From positions 1 to 34,842 of the forward strand of contig NZ_JACHNX010000024.1 of the NCBI RefSeq assembly GCF_014199595.1: a stretch of DNA of 34,842 nucleotides, in the 5' to 3' direction. The stretch is from Sphingomonas yabuuchiae (lineage in GTDB: Bacteria > Pseudomonadota > Alphaproteobacteria > Sphingomonadales > Sphingomonadaceae). This document shows positions 24,418-31,992 of the stretch, in pieces; the first letter of the stretch is position 1; every line of letters begins with the position of its first letter. The notes below the pieces were generated by a model. The model worked only from the letters and a program-made list of their open reading frames with translations. It was not told the DNA's origin and ran no database searches. The position numbers and the translations under genes are program-made.

Positions 24418-25758
24418 TTAGATCTGCCCGATCGCCTCCGCCGCCAGCCCGCGCACATCGACCCGCGCCTTCAACCGGGCGCAGAGCAAAGCGGTGCCGC
24501 TGATCTTGCGCTGGACGAACAGCGTCTCGACATGCGGGACATGCCAGGTGTCGCGGTCAGCGATCATCGCGCGGGTTTCCTCGCGCACCACCGGCACGAA
24601 GGCGCGATCGCCGAAGTCGAAGGGGCCTGCCTTCGCCATGGTGTCGTCGATCGCGGCGATGATCCGGTCGACTGCCGGGCGATGCGCGGCGACCGCCTTC
24701 TCGCCCAGGAAACCCGTCTCTACCGCGATCTCGCGGATGCGGTCGCGGTCATGCGCCAGCCCGGCCTCGATCAACCGGCGATAGGAAGCGGCGGTCTCGG
24801 GCGGCACGTCGCGCGCCGCGCCGAAGTCGAGCAGCACCAGGCGGCCGGTCTTCGCCTGCCAGCGATAATTGGCGAAGTTCGGGTCGGTCTGCATCATCCC
24901 GAACTCGAACAGTTCGCGCAAGACCAACTGGATCAGCGCAGTCATCGCGGTGTCGCGGATATCCTGCGGTGCCTCGGCCAGCGTGTCGACCGACTGGCCG
25001 GGCACGAAGTCCATCGCCAGCACCAGCGGCGTGGTCAATGACGGCTCCGGCCGGGGCACGACATAGCGCGCATCGCCCGCCAGCCGGTCGCCATAAGCCT
25101 GCATCCGGTCGGCCTCGCGCAGATAATCGGCTTCTTCAGCCAGCTGGCGCTTGGCTTCCTCGAGCAGCGGCTTGAGGTCGATGGAGGGCGGGATCAGGTT
25201 CGACACGCGCAGCAAGGTCGCGACATTGTCGACGTCCGAGCCGATGCTGTCGCGCACGCCCGGATATTGCACCTTGATCGCCAGCACCCGGCCATCGGGC
25301 AGGGTCGCGCGGTGGACCTGCCCGATCGAGGCGGCGGCCATGGGGGCCGCCTCGAAATGGCGGAAGCGGCGTCGCCAGTCGGCACCCCACTGCGCCTTCA
25401 GCACCTTGTCGAGCTGTGCGGGGGGCATCCGGTACGCCTGGTCACGCAGCCGCGCGAGGATGGTCTGCAGTTCAGGCGGCAACAGGTCGCCCGCGTCCAT
25501 CGAGATCATCTGGCCCAGCTTCATCGCCGCGCCGCGCAAATGTGACAGCCGGTCGGCGACCCGCGCGGCATTGCCCGGCGTCAGTACCAGATCGCCGAGT
25601 TTGGGCCGCTCGCCATTCGCCAGCCTGCGCGCGCCCTCGGCCAGCATCCCGCCCGCGACCCCGCCCGCCAGCCGCCCGAATGCCCCCGCCCGGGCGAAGC
25701 GGCCGCTGGGGACGGCGCGGTGGGTAACGTTGCCGGGCTTGTCGTCTTGATCTGCCAT
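24418..25758 (-). CDS. ABC1/UbiB-family (AarF-like) atypical kinase
   Basis: About 446 residues from ATG 25758 (ATG 25767 also possible); the open frame upstream to 26697 is antisense shadow. It shows the diagnostic UbiB/ADCK motifs: KLGQM (KxGQ, 80-84), the Ala-rich loop AAPMAAASIGQVH (137-149), Lys162 in LAIKVQYPG, the Glu in EEADYLREADRM (about 208-219), DPNFANYRW (292-300) and DFGAA (311-315). No C-terminal membrane pair is visible. UbiB-type proteins are ATPases/kinases supporting ubiquinone and isoprenoid-lipid metabolism; soluble AarF-like paralogs of unknown target are common in alphaproteobacteria, and no ubiquinone gene is adjacent. It is divergent from the secreted protein gene at 25879, with 120 bp between starts, so both promoters must lie there. 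Confidence 0.85.
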   Translation of the reverse strand: MADQDDKPGNVTHRAVPSGRFARAGAFGRLAGGVAGGMLAEGARRLANGERPKLGDLVLTPGNAARVADRLSHLRGAAMKLGQMISMDAGDLLPPELQTILARLRDQAYRMPPAQLDKVLKAQWGADWRRRFRHFEAAPMAAASIGQVHRATLPDGRVLAIKVQYPGVRDSIGSDVDNVATLLRVSNLIPPSIDLKPLLEEAKRQLAEEADYLREADRMQAYGDRLAGDARYVVPRPEPSLTTPLVLAMDFVPGQSVDTLAEAPQDIRDTAMTALIQLVLRELFEFGMMQTDPNFANYRWQAKTGRLVLLDFGAARDVPPETAASYRRLIEAGLAHDRDRIREIAVETGFLGEKAVAAHRPAVDRIIAAIDDTMAKAGPFDFGDRAFVPVVREETRAMIADRDTWHVPHVETLFVQRKISGTALLCARLKARVDVRGLAAEAIGQI

Positions 25759-25878
25759 GCCGGGCATAGCGGCGGGCGGGCGGGTTGGTTCCTTGGGGCG
25801 GCCCTCTGCCATCTTGCGGAGCGGGGCGCGTCCTTTCATGATCGCGACGGGACGGTCCTGTCCCCTCGGGTGATTCCC

Positions 25879-26841
25879 ATGTCTCTGCTGCTGCCTGCGC
25901 TTCTTCTCGCCAGCGTTCCGGGGACGGCCGCGCCCGCCACCGTGCCGATCGGCCATTTCCAGACCTGGCTGCCGTCGAGCCGCGTGCCGATGGCCTTCAC
26001 CTCGGGCGGGGTGACGGTGGAGGTCGCCCCCCTCCCCTGTCCCTCGCATCCCGAAGGTGAAAGCGCCTGCCGCTGGGACGGTTACAACAATCAGGCGCGG
26101 GTCACGGTGCGCGCGGGCGGTGTCACGCCGCTGTCGGTGACGACCGATCGGCAGAGCGGCTATGCCCGGATCGCGGTCGTCCGCTTCGGGCGCGGCGATC
26201 CCCGGCCCGGCGTGATCGTCGAAAGCCAGTCGGGCGGATCGGGCGGCAATCTCAGCGTGCAGTTCCTGGCGCCGAGCGGGACAGGCTATCGCGCCCTGTC
26301 CCTGGGGTCGTTGCAGGGTGGGCTTTTGCAGGGCGAGATCGCCGACGAACCGCGCGATCTGTCTGAGGACGGATATGTCGACCTGGAGTTGCGGGACGGG
26401 GCGTTCGACAGCGCCTTCGGCTGCAACGCCTGCACCCCGCGCCCGCCCCGGCTGTTCGCGGTGAAGCACGGCCGCGTCATCGACGAAAGCCGCGATCCCG
26501 CGCTGCGCCCGGTTTTCGCGGCCGACATGGCGCGGTTGGAACCCCACTGCCTGTCCGGCGAGTCCGGCCGCAACGGCGCCTGCGCCGCCTATGTCGCCGA
26601 CGCGGCGCGGGCGGGACGGTTTCGGTCCGCCTGGACGAAGATGCTGGCGCATTATGAGCGGGGCGGGGATGGCCGGCAGCCTGACAATGATCCGCATTTC
26701 GTGCGCTTCCCGGAGTCGCTCCGCGCCTTCCTGATCCGCACCGGCTATATCCTCTCCTCCCCTTCAGGGGAGGGGCCGGGGGTGGGGCGTCCCCGCAGGC
26801 GCGACGCTGATGGAGAGGCCCCACCCCAACCCCTCCCCTGA
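25879..26841 (+). CDS. Secreted hypothetical protein
   Basis: 320 residues from ATG 25879, with a signal peptide (MSLLLPALLLASVPGTAAPA), so it is periplasmic or exported. I do not recognise the family. The body is rich in beta-type segments (ARIAVVRFGRGDPRPGVIVE, GYVDLELRDGAFDSAF) and Cys residues that could pair (PLPCPSHPEGESACRW, FGCNACTP, EPHCLSGES, GACAAY). The C-terminal third (FAADMARLEPHCLSGESGRN through FRSAWTKMLAHYE) resembles small periplasmic Cys-containing domains such as the LprI type, but only loosely. The last ~30 residues (SSPSGEGPGVGRPRRRD onward) come from a REPIN-like repeat, so the original stop was lost or shifted when it inserted. Confidence 0.65.
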   Translation: MSLLLPALLLASVPGTAAPATVPIGHFQTWLPSSRVPMAFTSGGVTVEVAPLPCPSHPEGESACRWDGYNNQARVTVRAGGVTPLSVTTDRQSGYARIAVVRFGRGDPRPGVIVESQSGGSGGNLSVQFLAPSGTGYRALSLGSLQGGLLQGEIADEPRDLSEDGYVDLELRDGAFDSAFGCNACTPRPPRLFAVKHGRVIDESRDPALRPVFAADMARLEPHCLSGESGRNGACAAYVADAARAGRFRSAWTKMLAHYERGGDGRQPDNDPHFVRFPESLRAFLIRTGYILSSPSGEGPGVGRPRRRDADGEAPPQPLP

Positions 26842-26850
26842 AGGGGAGGG
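26755..26850. repeat. REPIN-like paired palindrome, second copy, read into a gene
   Basis: This is the same type as 22895-22992: CTCCTCCCCTTCAGGGGAGG at one end and its inverted form CCCCTCCCCTGAAGGGGAGG at the other (26830-26849), with GGGGTGGGGC/GCCCCACCCC inside. It covers the 3' end of the secreted-protein gene and abuts the 3' end of the convergent MerR gene. Confidence 0.6.
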
Positions 26851-26853
26851 ACT

Positions 26854-27270
26854 TTACCCCTCGAACGACATCAGGATCGGGCACGGCCCCTCCCCGCCGC
26901 TCCCGCATTCCCCTGCCAGATGCGCCAGCGCCCCCCGTGCCTTTTGCAACCCTGCGATCTGCGCATCGAGCGCGGCGATCCGCGTCTGGGCCAGTTCCCG
27001 CACCCGCGCCCGGTCGTCTGTCGCATCCAGCGCCAGCAGCTCGCCGATCTGTTCCAGCGTGAAGCCCGCTTCCTGCGCCGAACGGATGAAGCGCAACCGC
27101 CTCACATCCGCCTCGCCATAGCGGCGGATACCCCCTGCCCCGCCCGGCCCCGGCACGCGTTCGGGCAAGGGCATCAGCCCGCGCCGCTGGTAATAGCGGA
27201 TCGTCTCCACCCCCACCCCGCCCTCGCGCGCCAATCCGGCGATCGTCCATTGTGGCGTCCACTCACCCAC
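26854..27270 (-). CDS. MerR-family metal-type regulator with a C-x7-C sensor loop
   Basis: 138 residues from GTG 27270, which has GGAG 7 bp upstream; ATG 27288 lies inside the operator and is the alternative. The N-terminal winged helix is typical: WTIAGLAREGGVGVETIRYY (8-27), QRRGLMPLPER, RRYGEADVRRLRFIRSAQEA. The dimerisation helix spans about 85-118 (DRARVRELAQTRIAALDAQI). Its C-terminal loop ECGSGGEGPCPIL has Cys122 and Cys130. A C-x7-C-P spacing is that of CueR (Cu+/Ag+/Au+), whereas MerR has C-x8-C plus a third Cys from the helix start; that third Cys is absent here (LLALDATDDRARV). So a monovalent metal or a redox signal is more likely than Hg(II). It is divergent from the glutaredoxin-MauE gene and shares the operator at 27274-27305. 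Confidence 0.88.
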   Translation of the reverse strand: MGEWTPQWTIAGLAREGGVGVETIRYYQRRGLMPLPERVPGPGGAGGIRRYGEADVRRLRFIRSAQEAGFTLEQIGELLALDATDDRARVRELAQTRIAALDAQIAGLQKARGALAHLAGECGSGGEGPCPILMSFEG

Positions 27271-27273
27271 GTC

Positions 27274-27305
27274 TTGACTCCGTACCATGGTACGGATGCC
27301 ATATA
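27274..27305 (+). promoter_or_regulatory. MerR-type operator-promoter of the glutaredoxin-MauE gene
   Basis: A -35 TTGACT (27274-27279) and a -10 CATATA (27300-27305) are separated by 20 bp, the over-long spacer that MerR-family activators require. The spacer holds a perfect 16-bp palindrome CCGTACCATGGTACGG (27280-27295). The -35 plus first half-site, TTGACTCCGTAC, is the same as in the classical mercury-resistance mer operator. The start codon of the activated gene is 27 bp beyond the -10. Confidence 0.85.
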
Positions 27306-27331
27306 GCCGGGATCGCAACCGGAGAAGCCCC

Positions 27332-28069
27332 ATGGCCGCCGCCCGCAAAGCCATATTGTACCGCATGGTGATGCCCACCCACACCTGCCCCTATGGCCTG
27401 AAGGCCAAGGATCTGCTCCGCCGACAGGGTTATGAGGTCGACGACCGCTGGCTCCGCACGCGCGAGGAGACCGACGCCTTCAAGGCCGAACACGGCGTGA
27501 AGACCACGCCACAGACTTTCGTCGGGGGCGAGCGGGTCGGTGGCTATGACGATCTGCGCCGTTTCTTCGGCAAGCATGTGCCCGATCCCAAGGCGACCAG
27601 CTATCGCCCGGTCGCGGCGCTCTTTGCCATGACCGCGCTGATGGCGCTGGCGGCCAGCCAGGCGGTCTATGCCACCCCCCTCACGATGCGCGCGGCCGAG
27701 TGGTTCGTCGCGTTCAGCATGGCAGTCCTCGCCCTCCTGAAGCTCCAGAATGTCGAGAGCTTCGCGACCATGTTTCTCAACTACGACCTGCTCGCCAAGC
27801 GCTGGGTGCCCTATTCCTATGTCTATCCCTTTGCCGAGGCGTTGGCCGGGGTGCTGATGATCGCGGGGGTGGCAAGATGGGCCTCGGTGCCGATCGCGCT
27901 GTTCATCGGGGGCATCGGTACGGTGTCGGTGATCAAGGCGGTCTATATCGATCGGCGCGAGCTCAAATGCGCCTGTGTCGGGGGATCGAGCAATGTGCCG
28001 CTGGGCTTCCTGTCGCTGACCGAGAATCTGATGATGATCGGGATGGCGGTGTGGATGGTGGTGTCCTGA
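27332..28069 (+). CDS. Glutaredoxin domain fused to a MauE-like membrane domain
   Basis: 245 residues from ATG 27332 (GGAGAAG 4 bp upstream). Residues 7-80 form a glutaredoxin-type thioredoxin fold: redox site TCPYG (Cys19, one cysteine where dithiol glutaredoxins have CPYC), cis-Pro TTPQTFVGGERVGGYDDL (58-75). Residues 94-244 are a four- or five-helix membrane domain of the MauE/DoxX redox group (helices about 94-113, 122-138, 160-180, 184-204, 226-244), with a Cys pair KCACVGG (C213, C215) before the last helix. MauE-type domains take part in disulfide chemistry of periplasmic proteins. A fusion of thiol donor and membrane thiol carrier suggests electron or thiol transfer across the inner membrane. 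The MerR operator in front implies induction by a metal or thiol stress. The substrate is unknown. Transport of a thiophilic metal cannot be excluded. Confidence 0.85.
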   Translation: MAAARKAILYRMVMPTHTCPYGLKAKDLLRRQGYEVDDRWLRTREETDAFKAEHGVKTTPQTFVGGERVGGYDDLRRFFGKHVPDPKATSYRPVAALFAMTALMALAASQAVYATPLTMRAAEWFVAFSMAVLALLKLQNVESFATMFLNYDLLAKRWVPYSYVYPFAEALAGVLMIAGVARWASVPIALFIGGIGTVSVIKAVYIDRRELKCACVGGSSNVPLGFLSLTENLMMIGMAVWMVVS

Positions 28070-28072
28070 TGA

Positions 28073-28198
28073 TCCTCCCCGGCACGGGGAGGGGGACCGC
28101 CGCGAAGCGGTGGTGGAGGGGGCGTGCCGCAAGGAATGTCCTGTGGGGAAGCCCCCCTCCACCAGCTGCGCTGGTCCCCCTCCCCGTGCCGGGGAGGA
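28073..28198. repeat. 126-bp element with 26-bp perfect terminal inverted repeats (MITE/REPIN-like)
   Basis: The outer arms 28073-28098 and 28173-28198 are exact reverse complements over 26 bp (start TCCTCCCCGGCACGGGGAGG). Each arm is itself a palindrome, and shorter GCGGTGG/CCACC-type pairs lie inside. It begins 3 bp after the glutaredoxin-MauE stop and ends 4 bp before a parS-like site. There is no coding sequence. Confidence 0.65.
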
Positions 28199-28202
28199 AT
28201 AA

Positions 28203-28218
28203 GTTTCCCCGGGGAAAC
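28203..28218. promoter_or_regulatory. parS: parS-like palindrome upstream of parA
   Basis: GTTTCCCCGGGGAAAC is a perfect 16-bp palindrome. It has the layout of the general parS (GTTTCACGTGAAAC) with the central CACGTG changed to CCCCGGGG. It is one of three copies, all next to parA, parB or repA. Confidence 0.8.
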
Positions 28219-28297
28219 ATCGCTCACCCCACTCCACCTTGCCCGATTGAATGAACTTTGCCATTAACCACGCGCAAAAGCTTCAAGGGGTGCGCGA

Positions 28298-29506
28298 GTG
28301 GCAGAAGATCATGCAATGCTGACCCAGATCGGCGATCTGGCGAACGCGGGGGAGCGGATGATCGAGCGGCTACGGCGCAAGGCGTTCCTGCCCGAAAGCC
28401 GCAAGGGCCTGCACGTCCGCTTCGGCATCGCCGAGGCCGCACAGCTGCTCGGCTGTTCGACCAACCGCATCCGCATGGCCGAGGAGGATGGCCGCCTCCC
28501 CCCTGCCCCGACGACCGACAATGGCCGTCGCCAGGGCTATACGGTCGAGGAACTGCTCCACATGCGCGAGGTGCTGGGCGCCTCCCCGGCCCGTGCGCCG
28601 CTGGATATCCCCGCGATCATCGCGGTCCAGAACTTCAAGGGCGGCGTCGGCAAGTCGACCGTCACCACCCACCTCGCCCATTATTTCGCGGTACAGGGCT
28701 ACCGCGTGCTGGTCGTCGATTGCGACAGCCAGGCGACGACGACGACCTTGTTCGGCTTCAACCCGCATTTCAACGTCACGCGCGAAGAGACGCTCTATCC
28801 GTATCTGTCGATCGACCCGACCCAGACCGACCTGGCCTATGCGGTCAAGCCGACGCCCTGGCCCAATGTCGACCTGATCCCGTCCAACCTCGAACTGTTC
28901 GACGTCGAATATGAGCTGGCCGCGGCGGGCAGCGATGGCGGGTCAGTGCTGGCGGCACGTTTCCGCAAGCTGAAGCGCGGGTTGGCCGATCTCGCGCGCA
29001 ATTACGACGTGGTGCTGCTCGATCCGCCCCCTGCCCTGGGCACGATCAGTCTGGCAGTGATGCAGGCGGCCAATGCCCTGCTGGTCCCGATGGCCGCAAC
29101 GACACCCGATTTCTGTTCGACGGTCCAGTTCCTGTCGATGATGGACCAGGTGCTCAACCAGCTGACCGGCGCTGGGATCGAGGTGGATTACCAGTTCGTC
29201 CGGCTGATTTGTTCCAAGTTCGACGGCAACGACCCCAGCCACGCCATGGTCCGCGCGATCATGGAGCAGAGCTTCGGCCCCGCGCTCCTCCCCGTGCCGA
29301 TCCTTGAGTCGGCCGAGATCAGCCATGCCGCGATGCGGATGATGACCGTCTATGAACTGGAAAAACCGATCGGCACGCCCAAGACCCACAAACGCTGCCG
29401 CGCCAATCTGGATGAGGCGATGCGTCAGGTCGAGCAGCTGGTCCGCCAGAGCTGGGGCCGGGTCGAACCCGCCAGCGAGGAAGCGGTGATCCATGCGGCG
29501 GCTTGA
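28298..29506 (+). CDS. parA: ParA partition ATPase with N-terminal DNA-binding domain (type Ia)
   Basis: 402 residues. GTG 28298 has AAGGGG 7 bp upstream; ATG 28316 is possible. The N-terminal ~100 residues carry a MerR-like helix-turn-helix (FGIAEAAQLLGCSTNRIRMA, 42-61, then QGYTVEELLHMREVL), as in type Ia plasmid ParAs that repress their own operon. The ATPase has the deviant Walker A KGGVGKST (114-121), A' VVDCDSQAT (139-147) and Walker B DVVLLDPPPALGTI. ParA forms an ATP-dependent pattern on the nucleoid and moves plasmid copies bound by ParB. parB follows 59 bp downstream in the same direction, so this is a parAB operon. The C-terminus (THKRCRANLDEAMRQVEQLV) matches sphingomonad plasmid ParA proteins. 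Confidence 0.95.
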   Translation: MAEDHAMLTQIGDLANAGERMIERLRRKAFLPESRKGLHVRFGIAEAAQLLGCSTNRIRMAEEDGRLPPAPTTDNGRRQGYTVEELLHMREVLGASPARAPLDIPAIIAVQNFKGGVGKSTVTTHLAHYFAVQGYRVLVVDCDSQATTTTLFGFNPHFNVTREETLYPYLSIDPTQTDLAYAVKPTPWPNVDLIPSNLELFDVEYELAAAGSDGGSVLAARFRKLKRGLADLARNYDVVLLDPPPALGTISLAVMQAANALLVPMAATTPDFCSTVQFLSMMDQVLNQLTGAGIEVDYQFVRLICSKFDGNDPSHAMVRAIMEQSFGPALLPVPILESAEISHAAMRMMTVYELEKPIGTPKTHKRCRANLDEAMRQVEQLVRQSWGRVEPASEEAVIHAAA

Positions 29507-29565
29507 TCGAGTCCCCCTTTCCTACATGATAATGTTCTGCCTATGTTCCGGGCGGGAGGCATAAG

Positions 29566-30615
29566 ATGGCGCGTAAACAATCCGATTATCTGGCGGCCCT
29601 GTTGGCGGAGGAAGAGGGCGACGCCCCCTCCCCCACCCCGGTTCGCGAGGCCGTGGCGGAACGCAGTCGTGGCACGACACTGTTGGGGCGCGAGTCCGCG
29701 CTCGCCCGCGTCGCCAGCGGCGAGGTGCGGCAGGTCACACAGCTGCTGCTCGACCCCGCGCGGGTAAAGATCTGGCCGGGCAATGCCCGCAATTACGACC
29801 TGCTGACTGAGGCGCATTGCCGCGAGCTGATCGACTCGATCATCGCCGAAGGGGGCCAGAAGGTCCCCGCCGTGGTCCGCCGGATCGAGGGCGACCCCGA
29901 TCATGATTACGAAGTGATCGCGGGCACCCGGCGCCACTGGTCGATCAGCTGGCTGCGCGCCAACAGCTATCCCGACATGGTCTTCGTGGCGCAGGTCGCG
30001 CAGCTCGACGACGAGGCCGCGTTCCGCCTCGCCGATCTCGAGAATCGCGCACGCGCCGATGTCTCGGATTTCGAGCGGGCGCGCAATTACCTGGCCGCGC
30101 TGACCACCCATTATGGCAACCACCAGACCCGCATGGCCGAGCGGCTGAAGCTGTCAAAGGGCTGGCTGTCCAAGATGCTGAAGGTTGCCGCGCTGCCCGA
30201 CGAGGTGGTCGGCGCCTTCGCCTCGCCGCATGAGGTGCAGCTCAAGCCCGGCTATGCGCTGGCCCAGGCGATGCAGGACCCCATGGAGGCGCCCGCCATT
30301 ATCGGCGTGGCCCAGTATATCGCGCGCCAACAGGCCGAACGGCGCGAGGACGGCAAGCCGCCCATCCCGGCCAACGAGGTGCTCCACCGCCTGCTGACCG
30401 CGCGCAAGATGATGCTGGGCGAGGACGGCGAACCGCAGCGTTACAGCTATCACAGCCGCTATGGCCGCCCCGTTCTGTCGGTGCAATCGGTGAACCGACA
30501 GGGGGTGACGGTGCGGCTGCATGCCGGTTCGGGGGCGGATGTCGAGGAAATTGTAAAGGCCTTGCGCGGCGCGCTGGCGCATCTCGAGCAGACGGGCAGG
30601 GGGCTTCAGCCCTGA
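29566..30615 (+). CDS. parB: ParB partition protein
   Basis: 349 residues from ATG 29566 with GGGAGG 6 bp upstream. Domains: a variable N-terminus with the ParA-interacting region (1-55), the CTP-binding ParB/Srx domain (about 57-165) with the box II-type motif GTRRHW (120-125) and ENRARADVSDFERA (159-172), a helix-turn-helix (about 185-206, TRMAERLKLSKGWLSKMLKV) that should read the parS palindrome, and a C-terminal dimerisation part ending HLEQTGRGLQP. The stop codon is next to the second parS-like site. ParB clamps load at parS and spread, and stimulate ParA. The motif GTRRH differs from the chromosomal GERR form but agrees with plasmid homologs. Confidence 0.94.
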   Translation: MARKQSDYLAALLAEEEGDAPSPTPVREAVAERSRGTTLLGRESALARVASGEVRQVTQLLLDPARVKIWPGNARNYDLLTEAHCRELIDSIIAEGGQKVPAVVRRIEGDPDHDYEVIAGTRRHWSISWLRANSYPDMVFVAQVAQLDDEAAFRLADLENRARADVSDFERARNYLAALTTHYGNHQTRMAERLKLSKGWLSKMLKVAALPDEVVGAFASPHEVQLKPGYALAQAMQDPMEAPAIIGVAQYIARQQAERREDGKPPIPANEVLHRLLTARKMMLGEDGEPQRYSYHSRYGRPVLSVQSVNRQGVTVRLHAGSGADVEEIVKALRGALAHLEQTGRGLQP

Positions 30616-30633
30616 TGTTTCCCCGGGGAAACA
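30616..30633. promoter_or_regulatory. parS: parS-like palindrome immediately after parB
   Basis: TGTTTCCCCGGGGAAACA is a perfect 18-bp palindrome starting one base after the parB stop. It has the same core as the copies at 28203 and 30653. Confidence 0.82.
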
Positions 30634-30652
30634 ACGCCGTCCGGCCACCTTA

Positions 30653-30674
30653 CGTGTTTCCCCGGGGAAACACG
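30653..30674. promoter_or_regulatory. parS: parS-like palindrome between parB and repA
   Basis: A 22-bp perfect palindrome (core GTTTCCCCGGGGAAAC, extended by CGT/ACG) lies 37 bp after the previous copy and 17 bp before the repA start. ParB bound here could also affect repA expression. Confidence 0.82.
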
Positions 30675-30691
30675 CATCCGGGTCACGATGC

Positions 30692-31894
30692 ATGAGCACC
30701 AAGCCCAAGGACGGATCGGCCGAACAGTTCGAGCTGTTCCTGCCCTATCTCGCCGACCTGCCGCTGCGCGACCAGCGGGAGATGATGGAGCGGCCCTTCT
30801 TCAGCTTGGCCAAGTCGAAACGCGTCAAGCCGATCGACTATCGCTCGCCCGACGGCAAGCTGTGGGTGCATGTGTCGGGCAATCCTGATTACGGCATGGC
30901 GACGATCTGGGACGCTGACATCCTGATCTATTGCGCCTCGATGCTGGCCGACATGGCGCGGCGGGGGATCAACGACGTACCGCGCAAGCTGCACCTGATG
31001 CCCTATGACCTGCTTCGCGCGATCGGGCGCCAGCCGACGGGGCGTGCCTATGAGCTGCTCGGCCAGGCGCTCGACCGGCTGGTGTCGACCACGGTCAAGA
31101 CCAATATTCGCGCCGAAAACCGGCGCGAGGCGACGTTCAGCTGGCTCGACGGCTGGACGCAACTGGTCGACGAAAAGACCGAACGCTCGCGCGGCATGAC
31201 CATCGAGCTGTCGAGCTGGTTCTATGAGGGCGTGATGATGACGGGGGGCGTGTTGTCGATCGACCGCGCCTATTTCGACATTTCGGGCGGCCGCGAGCGC
31301 TGGCTATACAAGGTCGCGCGCAAACATGCCGGCGGGGCAGGGGAGGGGGGCTTCGCCATCTCCATGCCGACCCTGTTCGAGAAATCGGGAGCCGAGGGGC
31401 AATATCGCCGCTTCAAGTTCGAGATCGCCAAGATCGCCGAACGCAACGAGCTGCCCGGCTATGCCCTGACGCTCGAACAGGCCGAAGGCAAGCGCGAGCC
31501 GAGCCTCCGGATGCGTCGCCGGGCGGAAGGGGAGGGGGCCGCGCCAGCCGCGCCTGCGTCCAGGAAAAAGCCAAAGGTCGCTGCCGCGCCACCTCCCAAG
31601 GCACCGACGCCGGAGGACACTCCACCACCCCCGGCTGACCGCGATCTGGATGCCAGCGCGCTGATCCGCCGCAGCGTCAAGAGCCTGTCGACCCGCTCGA
31701 CCTTCGGCGAGATCACCGACGCGACGCTGGCGCTGCTACGGTCCGAATGCCCAGGCTGGGACTATCAGACCCTCCACGCCGAATTCAAAGCCTGGGTCGA
31801 GGCCGATCCCGCCCGCACGCCCGTCAGCTATCAGAACGCCTTTATCGGCTATGTCCGCCGCTTCGACGCCAAGAACCGGCACCTGCTCCGCTGA
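30692..31894 (+). CDS. repA: Plasmid replication initiator RepA
   Basis: 400 residues of the RepA family found on sphingomonad large plasmids: SAEQFELFLPYLADLPLRDQ near the start, SPDGKLWVHVSGNPDYGMAT and IWDADILIYCASMLADM (about 52-88), LHLMPYDLLRAIGR, AYELLGQALDRLVSTTVKTN, SRGMTIELSSWFYEG, FDISGGRERWLYKVARKHA. These form the winged-helix replication-initiator fold. A Pro/Ala/Lys-rich linker (about 280-315) separates a C-terminal domain (SALIRRSVKSLSTRSTFGEI) of unknown role. It should bind the iterons downstream and open the origin. ATG 30692 is chosen by family start; no strong Shine-Dalgarno precedes it, suggesting weak, controlled translation. It follows parB and two parS-like sites, and is followed by the origin. 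Confidence 0.93.
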   Translation: MSTKPKDGSAEQFELFLPYLADLPLRDQREMMERPFFSLAKSKRVKPIDYRSPDGKLWVHVSGNPDYGMATIWDADILIYCASMLADMARRGINDVPRKLHLMPYDLLRAIGRQPTGRAYELLGQALDRLVSTTVKTNIRAENRREATFSWLDGWTQLVDEKTERSRGMTIELSSWFYEGVMMTGGVLSIDRAYFDISGGRERWLYKVARKHAGGAGEGGFAISMPTLFEKSGAEGQYRRFKFEIAKIAERNELPGYALTLEQAEGKREPSLRMRRRAEGEGAAPAAPASRKKPKVAAAPPPKAPTPEDTPPPPADRDLDASALIRRSVKSLSTRSTFGEITDATLALLRSECPGWDYQTLHAEFKAWVEADPARTPVSYQNAFIGYVRRFDAKNRHLLR

Positions 31895-31919
31895 CGACAG
31901 GGGAGGGGAATGAAGCCCC

Positions 31920-31959
31920 CTCGCCGACATTTTAGCCGCTAAAATCTGGATGCGGCGAG
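31920..31959. terminator. Nested inverted repeat after repA
   Basis: An outer pair CTCGCCG/CGGCGAG encloses an AT-rich palindrome ATTTTAGC-C-GCTAAAAT (31929-31945). It lies 26 bp after the repA stop. It may end repA transcription or act as a protein-binding site at the origin edge; the two cannot be told apart here. Confidence 0.45.
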
Positions 31960-31976
31960 GATGCGCAACCCATATG

Positions 31977-31992
31977 CGTTCCCGAAATATCG
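31977..31992 (-). repeat. Inverted iteron
   Basis: The reverse complement reads CGATATTTCGGGAACG, the consensus of the direct iterons downstream. A lone inverted copy near the repA end may serve in autoregulation or plasmid handcuffing. Confidence 0.7.

Noticed and set aside
25759..26697. N-terminal extension of the ABC1-kinase frame
   Set aside because: The extension lies opposite the secreted-protein gene and has no kinase-family sequence; the family start fits ATG 25758.
27263..28264. Minus-strand frame of 333 codons opposite the glutaredoxin-MauE gene
   Set aside because: Antisense shadow that also crosses the repeat element and the MerR promoter; His/Arg-rich without domains.
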